A stretch of 10,389 nucleotides of DNA from Desulfobacteraceae bacterium UBA5852 (GCA_002432195.1 DJGG01000052.1:4519-14907); one strand, 5' to 3'. Shown: positions 1-6,745, numbered from the stretch's first letter. The notes: a model not told the origin generated them from the letters alone. A program made the numbers and translations.

Positions 1-466
1 AGATTTCTTGAGGAAAAACTCCCCTTTGTGGCAAGGGTGGGTCAGGTGCCAGATCGGCTCGGCAATTGAGTGCCGATGCGCGCATTCCCTACGCAGAATT
101 CCTATAACCGCGTTTTCGGGGTCAAAATAAGGGTTATAGGGGCTATTTGGAGTTGTTTTTCCCGCCTATCTGTCAGCAAATCAAAGTGTTGGCTTGGTGC
201 GACCCGGATCCTACCGGATCCTCGCCGGAACCCTGATTTCATCCGCTTTATAAATATTTTTAGGACGTTACAAGCAGATAACCCCCTTCAAACCTCCACT
301 GGCCAAAATTCTGTACATTAGTCGTGATGTGCGATGTGGAGACCCGACACCTCTCCTGTCTGTTTTAACCTCGTGGTTGAACCGGTTCCGGAACAAAGAC
401 TATTTATGTAGTTCTTTCAGCACGATATAAATTTAAATAAAGAAAAAACGTTGGAGAAATATCAGC
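1..466. other. Left-end region without a convincing gene
   Basis: I see no supported gene here. The longest open frame (GTG at 70 to 321) has no Shine-Dalgarno sequence, no recognisable domain and an unusual composition, so I do not call it. Small structures present are a 9-bp perfect inverted repeat CCTATAACC/GGTTATAGG (101-109 and 132-140, 22-nt loop) and a tandem CCGGATCCT duplication at about 204-222. An AT-rich stretch at about 400-460 leads into the promoter of the next unit. The first bases could be the tail of an upstream transcription unit, but nothing shows this. Confidence 0.5.
101..140. repeat. 9-bp inverted repeat (hairpin or protein site)
   Basis: CCTATAACC at 101-109 is perfectly complementary to GGTTATAGG at 132-140, with a 22-nt spacer. 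No T-run follows directly, so it is not a classical intrinsic terminator. It could be a regulator binding site or a chance hairpin. Confidence 0.35.
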
Positions 467-498
467 TTGACTGGCGAAATATACTAATATATTAGTAT
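467..498 (+). promoter_or_regulatory. Promoter overlapped by an 18-bp palindromic operator
   Basis: A TTGACT box (467-472) is followed after 17 nt by TATTAG (490-495), a plausible sigma70-type pair. The perfect palindrome ATACTAATATATTAGTAT (481-498) covers the spacer and -10 box. A protein bound there would block RNA polymerase. The nearest candidate is the GntR/FCD regulator encoded from 706, which would make this an autoregulatory operator. The implied leader to the start codon is about 200 nt and holds no convincing gene. The assignment of the binding protein is inference. Confidence 0.55.
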
Positions 499-705
499 GC
501 CAGCTGACTTGGGGAGCCCATCCGGCGGCAGAAGAGATCGGCCAGAGGCAATGGTTGATCACCCCTGGCAGTTCCTTTCGGTCGGACCGGCCATCGCGGT
601 TGCAGCGGTCACAAGGTTGATATCCAACGTCATGAGCATGCATTCGGCGCCACTTGTAACAGGCACCCGACGAATAAGTTCAACGAGAAATCTCGGGATA
701 AAAAA

Positions 706-1368
706 ATGATGAAACTAAATAGTAACGGATTACTGAGAAGCCAAGTTTATGATCATATACGCAAGTTGATACAGGAGGGATTCTTCAAACCGGGTTCGGC
801 GGTAGATATCAAGCAGATGAGCAGTGAACTGGGCGTAAGTCGTACGCCATTGCGTGAGGCGTTACTTCAACTGCAATTCGAAGGCTTTTTGAGATTACTC
901 CCTCAAAGGGGGATACGTATCAATGAGCTTTCTCTAGATGAGCTGCATGAAATTTATGAAATTTTGGGAGGATTGGAGTCAAGAGTCTTGATATCAGTGG
1001 CCAACAGAATTGGATCAGTCGAAATAAAGAAAATGCGAGATATTAATGCGCAGATGGCCGATAGTTTCAAAAATCCAGATGTGACATCATTCTACGATTA
1101 TAACCTTAAATTTCATGCCGTTTTTTTGGATTTGTCGACGAATAATCAGCTCCTGCGCTATGCATATTCTCTTAAGCAACGACTTTATAATTTTACCAAG
1201 ATAGATTACGGTCCCAATTGGAAAAATCAAAATATCCAAGAGCATTTGAAATTCCTGGACATCCTTGAATTCGGAGATGCAAGGGAAGCCGCGGACTTCC
1301 TTAGAGATGTACATTGGGTATTTCAGTACTCCGACGATTTTCTGGCGGCCACACAAAATCCTGCCTGA
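706..1368 (+). CDS. GntR-family transcriptional regulator, FCD subfamily
   Basis: This 220-residue protein has the FadR/FCD layout. An N-terminal winged helix-turn-helix (about residues 9-75) contains the typical stretch ELGVSRTPLREALLQLQFEG, and an all-helical ligand-binding FCD domain follows (about 80-210). FCD domains usually bind a metal through an Asp-x3-His pair and two later His. Here the first pair reads N133-L-K-F-H137, with H180 and H203 following, so the usual Asp appears to be Asn. Two ATG codons are adjacent (706 and 709) with no good Shine-Dalgarno sequence before either, so the start could shift by one codon. The amidohydrolase starts 48 bp downstream on the same strand, so the regulator probably controls that gene and the symporter, with a substrate or product as ligand. 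The palindrome at 481-498 is the likely operator. The gene is AT-rich compared with the right half of the window. Confidence 0.9.
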   Translation: MMKLNSNGLLRSQVYDHIRKLIQEGFFKPGSAVDIKQMSSELGVSRTPLREALLQLQFEGFLRLLPQRGIRINELSLDELHEIYEILGGLESRVLISVANRIGSVEIKKMRDINAQMADSFKNPDVTSFYDYNLKFHAVFLDLSTNNQLLRYAYSLKQRLYNFTKIDYGPNWKNQNIQEHLKFLDILEFGDAREAADFLRDVHWVFQYSDDFLAATQNPA

Positions 1369-1416
1369 CCGGAATTCTTATATTAAACGTATCGGCTTTT
1401 AGACTTGGAGAGAATA

Positions 1417-3042
1417 ATGAGATTTCTAAAAATTTTCTACAATGGGAAAATAATAACTTTATCGGACTCAATTTCCAACGCAACAGCGTTTGCCACCTGG
1501 AAGGATAGATTCTTCGCGGTTGGTTCGGATTCGTACATCAAAAACCTGGCAACTGGCATAAATGAGAATTTTGAGTCTATTGATCTTTGCGGTCGAACGG
1601 TTGTTCCGGGATTCATCGAATCGCATAATCACCTATCTATGTACGCCACGCAATTGCTACAAGTTGACTGCTCATGCACTGCCAATCAGTCGATCGATAA
1701 AATAAAAAATAGTATTGCTGACAAAACAAAAAATATCAAACACGATGAATGGGTGAGGGGATTTGGTTATGATGATACAATGATTTCCGATAAAAGGCAT
1801 TTAACTAAGATGGATTTGGATGATGCTGCGCCAAATCATCCGGTATATATTCAACATATTTCCGCTCATTTTGCTTATGCCAATTCGAAAGCCTTGGAGA
1901 TCGCTGGAATAGACAAAAATACAGCTCAACCGGAAGGTGCTGAAATACAGAAGGATGCGAATGGAGAACCTACGGGCGTATTGATTGAATTGTCCGCTAT
2001 GAGATTGGTCAATCGACATATACCAGCCTATAGTGGTGATCAGATAAAGAATGGGATAATACAGGCATCCGAGCATTATAACCAACACGGCATAACAAGC
2101 ATTCACGACGGAGCTATAGGATTTGAGGGGCAAGGAAGCGAAATTGTAAAATGTTACGGAGATCTCGAGTCGCAAGGCAAATTGTCCATCCGCGTCTATA
2201 TGACCATGGTAGAGGAATTATTCTGCAATTTTTTTAACAATGGAATGAAAACCGGATTTGGCTCGAATGTATTGAAATTAGGGTCTGTCAAAGCCTTTCA
2301 GGACGGTTCCATTCAAATATTCACTGCCGCAGTGAACGAACCATATCACAGTCGCCCTGACCTAACGGGTGAATTGGTAATACCACAGAAACGTCTCGAT
2401 TCGATGATAGATAGGTATCATTCTGCCGGCTGCCAGATAGCGATACACGCAAACGGTGATCGGGCAATTGAATCAGTTTTACAGGCTTTCGATAAGGCTC
2501 ATAAAAAGAGTCCTGATAAAAAAAATCGTCATATGATCATCCATTGTCAGATGGCTTCAGATGAGCAGATTGAAAGAATGAGAAAGTTAGACATTGTCCC
2601 CAATTTTTTTGTTAATCATATTTACTACTGGGGCGATCGTCACACCTCCCTATTCCTTGGGCCGAAACGTACCTCCAGATTGGATCCGCTAAATTCCGCT
2701 CTCAAGTCAGGTCTGAAATTTTGTTTGCATTCGGATCTACCCGTCACGCCTATAAACCCGATATTTTCAATTCATACGGCTGTTAACCGTATATCACGCA
2801 ATGGAGAAACGCTGGGTGCAGAGCAGCGCATTCCACCGATCGAGGCGCTTAAGGCATATACCATAAACCCGGCGTACTGCAGCTTTGAAGAGAACGAAAA
2901 GGGAAGCATCGAACCAGGAAAACTCGCCGATTTTGCGGTACTTTCGGAGAACCCATTGGAAATAGACCCACACCATATTTCCAATATTTCTGTATTGGCA
3001 ACCGTCCTTGGCGGGGATTTCGTTTTTAATCGACTGCCTTAA
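1417..3042 (+). CDS. Amidohydrolase family protein (YtcJ-like, amidohydrolase 3)
   Basis: This is a 541-residue metal-dependent hydrolase of the amidohydrolase superfamily, which breaks amide or C-N bonds in a TIM barrel flanked by a small beta domain. Visible landmarks are the HxH metal motif in FIESHNH (H70, H72), K292 in KAFQDGS as the candidate barrel lysine, H344 in AIHANGD, H376 in IIHCQ, and H438-S-D440. The C-terminal EPGKLADFAVL stretch is typical of the group that includes YtcJ and N-substituted formamide deformylases. I chose ATG 1417 because GGAG at 1407-1410 sits 6 nt upstream; the in-frame TTG at 1405 would place the start on this ribosome site. No signal peptide is evident, so it is probably cytoplasmic. 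The substrate cannot be read from the sequence. The regulator before it and the symporter after it suggest that it acts on an imported compound. Confidence 0.9.
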   Translation: MRFLKIFYNGKIITLSDSISNATAFATWKDRFFAVGSDSYIKNLATGINENFESIDLCGRTVVPGFIESHNHLSMYATQLLQVDCSCTANQSIDKIKNSIADKTKNIKHDEWVRGFGYDDTMISDKRHLTKMDLDDAAPNHPVYIQHISAHFAYANSKALEIAGIDKNTAQPEGAEIQKDANGEPTGVLIELSAMRLVNRHIPAYSGDQIKNGIIQASEHYNQHGITSIHDGAIGFEGQGSEIVKCYGDLESQGKLSIRVYMTMVEELFCNFFNNGMKTGFGSNVLKLGSVKAFQDGSIQIFTAAVNEPYHSRPDLTGELVIPQKRLDSMIDRYHSAGCQIAIHANGDRAIESVLQAFDKAHKKSPDKKNRHMIIHCQMASDEQIERMRKLDIVPNFFVNHIYYWGDRHTSLFLGPKRTSRLDPLNSALKSGLKFCLHSDLPVTPINPIFSIHTAVNRISRNGETLGAEQRIPPIEALKAYTINPAYCSFEENEKGSIEPGKLADFAVLSENPLEIDPHHISNISVLATVLGGDFVFNRLP

Positions 3043-3080
3043 TCGGTTCCTCAAGGTTTACACCCCGATTAAAGGAGGTG
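3039..3080 (+). promoter_or_regulatory. Intercistronic hairpin with a consensus Shine-Dalgarno but no gene
   Basis: TTAATCGG (3039-3046), overlapping the amidohydrolase stop codon, pairs perfectly with CCGATTAA (3065-3072) around an 18-nt loop. The right arm runs into AAAGGAGGTG (3071-3080), a near-perfect ribosome binding site. No ordinary start codon lies at a proper distance. The only frame, a GTG at 3078 inside the ribosome site, ends after 28 codons at 3164. The element may tune expression between amidohydrolase and symporter, or be the relic of a small gene. Confidence 0.35.
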
Positions 3081-3195
3081 AAACTAAAACTAAAACACAG
3101 ATTGTGCAAATGTAGTTGTTTACATTGGCAGTGGCGGAGCGGTTTTCGCGTGGCGCTGAAATGAGAGCGGACCAAGCGGCAACGGGAGGTTGGGC

Positions 3196-4698
3196 ATGAG
3201 CAATTCAGCAATATATGCACTTTTCCTTTGTACCTATTTCGCATTCATGATCATTGTGGGCATATATCATTACAGAAAAACCACATCCGTTGATGAGTAT
3301 CTTGTATCCAGTTGGAACGTTGGTTTCTGGCAAATTGTCGGTACCACGATTGCCACATGGTGCGGAGCATCGGCATTTATCGGATTCATGGGGATGGGCT
3401 TTACCACAGGTATAAGCGGAATTTTTTTCTGGGTTATTCCAGGCGTAGCATTGACAATCATATTCATCCTGTTATTCGCTAGAATTCTAAGACGTTTGAA
3501 GTTATACACCATACCTGATGTATTTGCCTTACGTTACGGAAAAAACGCAGCATTCATCCCGTCATTGTTCCAGATATTTGTATACTCAATACCCACTTTG
3601 GCCCTTCAATTTATTGGGTTAGGAACAATTTTCAATGGATTTTTTGGAATAAATTTACAGATTGGAATTGTTATCGGATTTGCGCTCATCTTTGTCTATA
3701 CGTACATGGGTGGTATGCCATCTGTCATTCTAACAGACAGTATTCAGACCGTTATCTTATATATTGGCATAATCCTTTTATTGGTCCTTGGAATTCAATA
3801 TGCTGGCGGAACTGAAAAAATTGTTGCCAATACGCCAGCAGATCTTTTCCATCCCTTCGGTAAACAAGGGTTTGGAACTTTTTTGAGTCTGGCTTTGACC
3901 GTTGGTCCTTTTTATATGATGTGGCAATGTACCTGGCAGAGAATTTATGCAGCCAAAGATGAAAAAACCGCTGTAAATGGTCTTACAGTCGGATTTATTC
4001 TGGCAGGATTGGCAACAGTCATATCTTTCAGCATTGGCATTATTGCCCGAGGCTATTTGCCGTTGGACACCAAACCCGACATGGTTTTTTCCACCTCCTT
4101 GGCTACGGTATTCCCTGTACTGGTTGGAGCCATATGCGTGACAGGTTTGGCCGCGGCATTGATGTCAAGCGCCGATTCCTTCATCATGATGGGCTCGGCC
4201 AGTATCGCTAGAGATATCTATCAGCAGTATTTTCGGCCAAATGCCACGACCACTGAGATGCTGAGCGTTTCCCGATATAGTGTAATCGGCATTTCAATTA
4301 GCGCCCTGATTATCGCTGTGTTCGCCAAGGGTATTATCCCCGTGTATATTCTGGTGGTCAAAACATGCGGTGCCGGCCTCGTCTTTCCCTTCTTTGCATT
4401 GATGTTTTGGAAGCGGTCCACGCGAAAAGGAGTTCTGGCCAGCATGGTGTCCGGGGCACTGGTTACCGTAGGTTGGAATATGGCCGGGAATCCCTTGGGG
4501 ATCATCGATGGTGTTGCAGGGTATGTTGCCAGCCTGTTCTTTCTTATCGTGGTCAGCCTGGCAACGAAACATTCGCCGGATGAGCAGGTCGTTGCGGCCT
4601 ACTTTCAGAACCTTGATACCACGAAATATAATGAACGCATGACAAATGGGAGTGTCTTGGGTGGCGTTGGTCCGATCGGCAACGGAGCTGCAGCGTAA
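3196..4698 (+). CDS. Sodium:solute symporter family (SSS/SLC5) permease
   Basis: This integral inner-membrane transporter of 500 residues consists mostly of hydrophobic helices, about 13 by eye. It has the hallmarks of the sodium:solute symporter family (PutP/PanF-like): an N-terminal helix followed by DEYLVSSWNVGFWQIVGTT, the TWCGASAFIGF segment in helix 2, TYMGGMPSVILTDSIQ in the middle, and GLAAALMSSADSFIMMGSASIARDIY, which matches the conserved family region around the second sodium site. Members import small organic solutes such as amino acids, vitamins or carboxylates with Na+. ATG 3196 is chosen because GGGAGG (3184-3189) lies 6 nt upstream; the in-frame TTG at 3190 abuts that site and is less likely. 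The gene follows the amidohydrolase by 153 bp and ends just before a terminator, so it closes the operon. It most likely imports the hydrolase substrate, which is inference from context. Confidence 0.92.
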   Translation: MSNSAIYALFLCTYFAFMIIVGIYHYRKTTSVDEYLVSSWNVGFWQIVGTTIATWCGASAFIGFMGMGFTTGISGIFFWVIPGVALTIIFILLFARILRRLKLYTIPDVFALRYGKNAAFIPSLFQIFVYSIPTLALQFIGLGTIFNGFFGINLQIGIVIGFALIFVYTYMGGMPSVILTDSIQTVILYIGIILLLVLGIQYAGGTEKIVANTPADLFHPFGKQGFGTFLSLALTVGPFYMMWQCTWQRIYAAKDEKTAVNGLTVGFILAGLATVISFSIGIIARGYLPLDTKPDMVFSTSLATVFPVLVGAICVTGLAAALMSSADSFIMMGSASIARDIYQQYFRPNATTTEMLSVSRYSVIGISISALIIAVFAKGIIPVYILVVKTCGAGLVFPFFALMFWKRSTRKGVLASMVSGALVTVGWNMAGNPLGIIDGVAGYVASLFFLIVVSLATKHSPDEQVVAAYFQNLDTTKYNERMTNGSVLGGVGPIGNGAAA

Positions 4699-4721
4699 CT
4701 ACTATAGTTTATCCACTGCGG

Positions 4722-4759
4722 AAGGTCCGCGTCTTAAATGCGCGGACCTTTCTTTTTTG
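4722..4759 (+). terminator. Rho-independent terminator after the symporter gene
   Basis: AAGGTCCGCG (4722-4731) and CGCGGACCTT (4741-4750) form a perfect 10-bp GC-rich stem with a 9-nt loop, followed by TCTTTTTT. It ends the regulator-hydrolase-symporter unit and marks the boundary between AT-rich and GC-rich DNA. Confidence 0.93.
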
Positions 4760-4840
4760 AAAAAGTTTGTAGGGCCTGTGGGGACGCCCGTCAGTTTTTC
4801 AGTTTTCTGAATGTAGGTACGCCCATGCGATGTAACCTCT

Positions 4841-4868
4841 CCATTTTCCACCCTTTCCCGGAAAATGG
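4841..4868. repeat. 9-bp perfect inverted repeat
   Basis: CCATTTTCC (4841-4849) and GGAAAATGG (4860-4868) flank a 10-nt loop. No T-run follows. Its function is unknown. Confidence 0.45.
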
Positions 4869-5086
4869 TCCACTTCTCACCGGACGAATTGAAAGGGCAT
4901 GATATCGGATGGCTGCGGCTTAGGCTGGAATGCCGCGCGCGCCGGTTGCTGCGAATATACCGGGGGACCGTCGAACCGGCGGTTGGGAAACGGGTCATGG
5001 ATGGAGCCCTCGCCTTTGGGTAAAGGCCGATCGGATCTCCCCTATGAAAACCCGTCTGTGCCTGGTGTCGGAGGACCCTCGTGGAG

Positions 5087-5122
5087 TCGCCCCCGTTTCT
5101 CCCGCCAGAGGTGCGGGGGCGA
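5087..5122. repeat. GC-rich 9-bp perfect inverted repeat
   Basis: TCGCCCCCG (5087-5095) pairs with CGGGGGCGA (5114-5122) around an 18-nt loop, giving a very stable hairpin in RNA or single-stranded DNA. No coding context explains it. Confidence 0.45.
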
Positions 5123-5320
5123 TGGATCGTTTCCTCAAGGGTTCCAGGACTGGCTGCCGGTCGGCTTTTGGTCCGGGATGGCCGCCGGGCATTGCATGGA
5201 GTGGTGGCCGGCAGGTCCTGTGAACCGGGTACCTATTTTATAGTGATTCAGCGTGAGCGCTGTGGTTGTGCGGAGGTTCGGGAACGGACCGTAACGCCCG
5301 TTCACTTGGGAGGGACAGAA

Positions 5321-5376
5321 CCACCCTCAGGGGGGGAATTCAATTCCCGAAACGAGTCCACCCGGCCACCCTCAGG
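5321..5376. repeat. 11-bp direct repeat CCACCCTCAGG, two copies
   Basis: CCACCCTCAGG occurs at 5321-5331 and 5366-5376, 45 bp apart. The CCCTC core can pair with GAGGG at 5310-5314 for the first copy and 5381-5385 for the second, giving two similar hairpins. The short palindrome GGGAATTCAATTCCC (5334-5348) lies between them. Confidence 0.4.
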
Positions 5377-5425
5377 TGCGGAGGGACGCGCTTGCCAAGG
5401 TTGGTTTTCGAGGTTGGCTGTTGTT

Positions 5426-5457
5426 TAAGTTAAGGGAAACCGGTTTTCCTTAACTTA
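5426..5457. repeat. 32-bp near-perfect palindrome
   Basis: The sequence reads outward from ACCGGT (5439-5444) with arms TAAGTTAAGG/CCTTAACTTA. Of 16 base pairs only 5436/5447 mismatches, and it would be a G-U pair in RNA. There is no loop and no T-run, so a dimeric or tetrameric protein site or a mobile-element hairpin is more likely than a terminator. A partial half-site-like CCGGTTAGTTAA follows at about 5463-5474. Confidence 0.55.
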
Positions 5458-5574
5458 GGCGTCCGGTTAGTTAAAGATCCGTCCACTTGCAATTCCGGTT
5501 TTTCCCATCCTCATGGGTCGGCGCGCCCAGACGGCGGGCCGCTCTTTTACGAGTAGGTCAGGTTATGGGGCGGA

Positions 5575-5614
5575 TTGACAGCCGGCCGAACAGCATATAA
5601 GTATGCGTTTATAT
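5575..5614 (+). promoter_or_regulatory. Promoter and probable ArsR operator
   Basis: A perfect TTGACA (5575-5580) is followed after 15 nt by TATAAG (5596-5601), a slightly short spacing. The inverted repeat ATATAA-N8-TTATAT (5595-5600 and 5609-5614) overlaps the -10 box and resembles the AT-rich imperfect palindromes that ArsR/SmtB repressors bind. It lies about 60 bp before the ArsR-family gene, which suggests an autoregulated promoter for the selenoprotein operon. The binding assignment is inferred. Confidence 0.6.
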
Positions 5615-5676
5615 CTTGATGCCGGAAGGGGCCGCAGTGGGGCCTGGTTCCGGCTGCGGTTTTCGAGGCGGTCAGC

Positions 5677-6057
5677 ATGGGGGAGACGGCGAGCAGCTCA
5701 GAAACGGCGCAGGCGGTCCGCGTGGACGGGGACGGGCCGGTTTCCGGGCCCCTGTCCCCGGAGCACCTGAACGAGGCGGCCTTTCTGGCCAAGAGTCTCG
5801 CGGATGGCAACCGGCTGCGGATCCTGCTGTTCTTGAGCGGCGGCCGGCAGTCGGTGTCGGCCATCGTGGAGGCCCTGGGCCTGTCCCAACCCCTGGTGTC
5901 CCACCACCTGAAGGAGCTGAAGCGGGCGCTCCTCGTGAAGGTCGAGCGGGAGGGCCCGTTCGTCTATTACCAGGTGGCCGACCGGCGCATCCTGGATGTG
6001 ATGCGCACCCTGGGCGCGGTGGCCCGGGATCTGTTGGCGGCCAGAACCACATTTTAG
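5677..6057 (+). CDS. ArsR-family transcriptional regulator without cysteines
   Basis: This 126-residue winged helix-turn-helix protein belongs to the ArsR/SmtB family, which are dimeric repressors that leave the operator on binding a metal, a thiol modifier or another signal. The first 26 or so residues are a low-complexity tail. The core begins at ALADGNRLRILLFL in general form (seen as SLADGNRLRILLFL), with the recognition helix in LSQPLVSHHLKELKRALLV and a beta-hairpin wing in REGPFVYYQVAD. It has no cysteine at all, so the ELCVCDL-type arsenic site and the two-cysteine sulfane-sulfur switch of BigR/SqrR-type members are both absent. The ligand is therefore unknown. ATG 5677 has GAGG at 5665-5668 upstream. 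The next gene starts 24 bp after the stop, so the regulator heads and probably controls the selenoprotein operon. Confidence 0.9.
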   Translation: MGETASSSETAQAVRVDGDGPVSGPLSPEHLNEAAFLAKSLADGNRLRILLFLSGGRQSVSAIVEALGLSQPLVSHHLKELKRALLVKVEREGPFVYYQVADRRILDVMRTLGAVARDLLAARTTF

Positions 6058-6081
6058 GAGAACGGAGGCGGATCGAGGTCC

Positions 6082-6543
6082 ATGGACGAGATATCAAAAA
6101 TCCTTGGAAGCATGGAGCCGCGCGCGGCATTGACCGCCATGGCCGCGGCCCTGAAACGGCTCTTCGCGGACCTGGACGACGAGGCCCGGGCCGGGTTCCT
6201 GATGGATCTGCTGGGAGAGGCGGAGGGGGACAAGGTGTCCAGCCTGGTCCACTTGTGACTGGCCGAGTGCATGGGCGAAGGTGTCGACCCAACGCAGATG
6301 TGCCAGAGCCTGGTGGACAAGGTGGCCCAGTCCCGGCAGTTGGCGGCCATCGCCGACCCGGAGCTGCTGGTGCTCTTCGAGGACTGGCTGGAGGAGCTGG
6401 AGGCTGAGGCCCGGGCGTTGATGGACACCCAGGGGGCCGTGGACGCCCCGACGCTGGCCGCCAAGCTCGGTCTCTCGCGCCGGGGGGCCGCGTTTCTGAT
6501 TTCCAAGCTCCAGCGCCAGGGAAACCCATCCGGCCGCCAATGA
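6082..6543 (+). CDS. Small helical protein with one predicted selenocysteine (UGA at 6256)
   Basis: A frame from ATG 6082 (GAGG at 6074-6077 as ribosome site) runs 58 codons to TGA 6256-6258, then stays open in the same frame to TGA 6541-6543. If the internal TGA is selenocysteine, the product has 153 residues with U59 in SSLVHL-U-LAEC, that is U59-x3-C63, and C74 further on. The ATG at 6271 that would restart translation has no ribosome site. A hairpin with a GGT loop lies 20 nt after the TGA, matching the other Sec sites in the operon. Both parts look helical; the end (about residues 125-148, APTLAAKLGLSRRGAAFLISK) resembles a helix-turn-helix. I do not recognise the family. The alternative is two small proteins, a 58-residue one and a poorly initiated 90-residue one. 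Confidence 0.78.
6256..6296 (+). promoter_or_regulatory. Predicted bacterial SECIS element 1 (UGA plus hairpin)
   Basis: The UGA at 6256-6258 is followed by TGGGCGA (6272-6278), loop AGGTG (6279-6283), and TCG-A-CCCA (6284-6291), a 7-bp stem with one bulged A. A short lower stem TGC/GCA (6268-6270/6294-6296) supports it. The loop starts after 20 nt and contains GGT, the feature SelB recognises in E. coli fdhF. Confidence 0.75.
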
Positions 6544-6572
6544 TCGCGGTGGATGAAACCGTGCGCCTGGAT

Positions 6573-6745
6573 GCGCCGGCGTCAGCAGCCTATGGATAAA
6601 CTGCGCCTAAGGCCGAAATTCAGCGTTGCGGCCCTCGCGAAACTGCTCACAACCGCTCGAGGTTGCTCCGCTTTTCGCCGCGGGCCGCGCCTTGTCTTTC
6701 GGCCTTACGCTTGTTTATCCACAGGCTGTTAGGCGCCGGCGTCAG
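6573..6745. mobile_element. Foldback (MITE-like) element flanked by 13-bp direct repeats
   Basis: GCGCCGGCGTCAG occurs at 6573-6585 and again at 6733-6745. Between them lies a long imperfect palindrome: the 33-nt left arm (6586-6618, starting CAGCCTATGGATAAAC) matches the reverse complement of 6697-6728 (ending GTTTATCCACAGGCTG) with a few mismatches and one gap. The symmetry continues inward with GCGGCCC (6628-6634) against GGGCCGC (6682-6688) and ends in CAACC-6 nt-GGTTG (6650-6665). No transposase is encoded. The element separates the first and second selenoprotein genes and its RNA hairpin could attenuate or stabilise the transcript. A related end recurs at 9279-9295. Confidence 0.65.

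Larger units (their letters stand above)
4760..5570. other. GC-rich region with many inverted repeats, no convincing gene
   Basis: Several open frames exist here but none shows a recognisable domain, a good ribosome site or convincing codon structure. The sequence is rich in hairpins: CCATTTTCC/GGAAAATGG (4841-4849/4860-4868), TCGCCCCCG/CGGGGGCGA (5087-5095/5114-5122), GGGAATT-C-AATTCCC (5334-5348), and CCCTC/GAGGG pairs around an 11-bp direct repeat CCACCCTCAGG (5321-5331 and 5366-5376). The 32-bp palindrome at 5426-5457 is listed separately. This may be a structured RNA, the decayed remains of a mobile element, or simple intergenic DNA. I cannot name a family. Confidence 0.4.

Noticed and set aside
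70..321. 83-codon open frame near the left end
   Set aside because: GTG start without ribosome site, no recognisable domain, odd composition.
497..709. 70-codon frame in the leader of the GntR gene
   Set aside because: Its ATG lies in the operator palindrome, there is no ribosome site, and it overlaps the regulator start.
4702..4998. 98-codon minus-strand frame over the terminator
   Set aside because: It runs through the terminator hairpin and shows no known domain or ribosome site.
4760..5570. selC (tRNA-Sec) or other tRNA, group II intron domain V
   Set aside because: No acceptor/anticodon pattern with a UCA anticodon and no typical domain V sequence were found by reading both strands.
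6715..6723. Perfect DnaA box TTATCCACA
   Set aside because: It is a single perfect copy inside the foldback arm, with no AT-rich unwinding region or box cluster; not an origin.
6603..6736. Integron attC site (GCGCCTAA and TTAGGCGC ends)
   Set aside because: The left site reads GCCTAAG instead of the required AAC end, there is no integrase or cassette array, and the wider foldback structure explains the symmetry.
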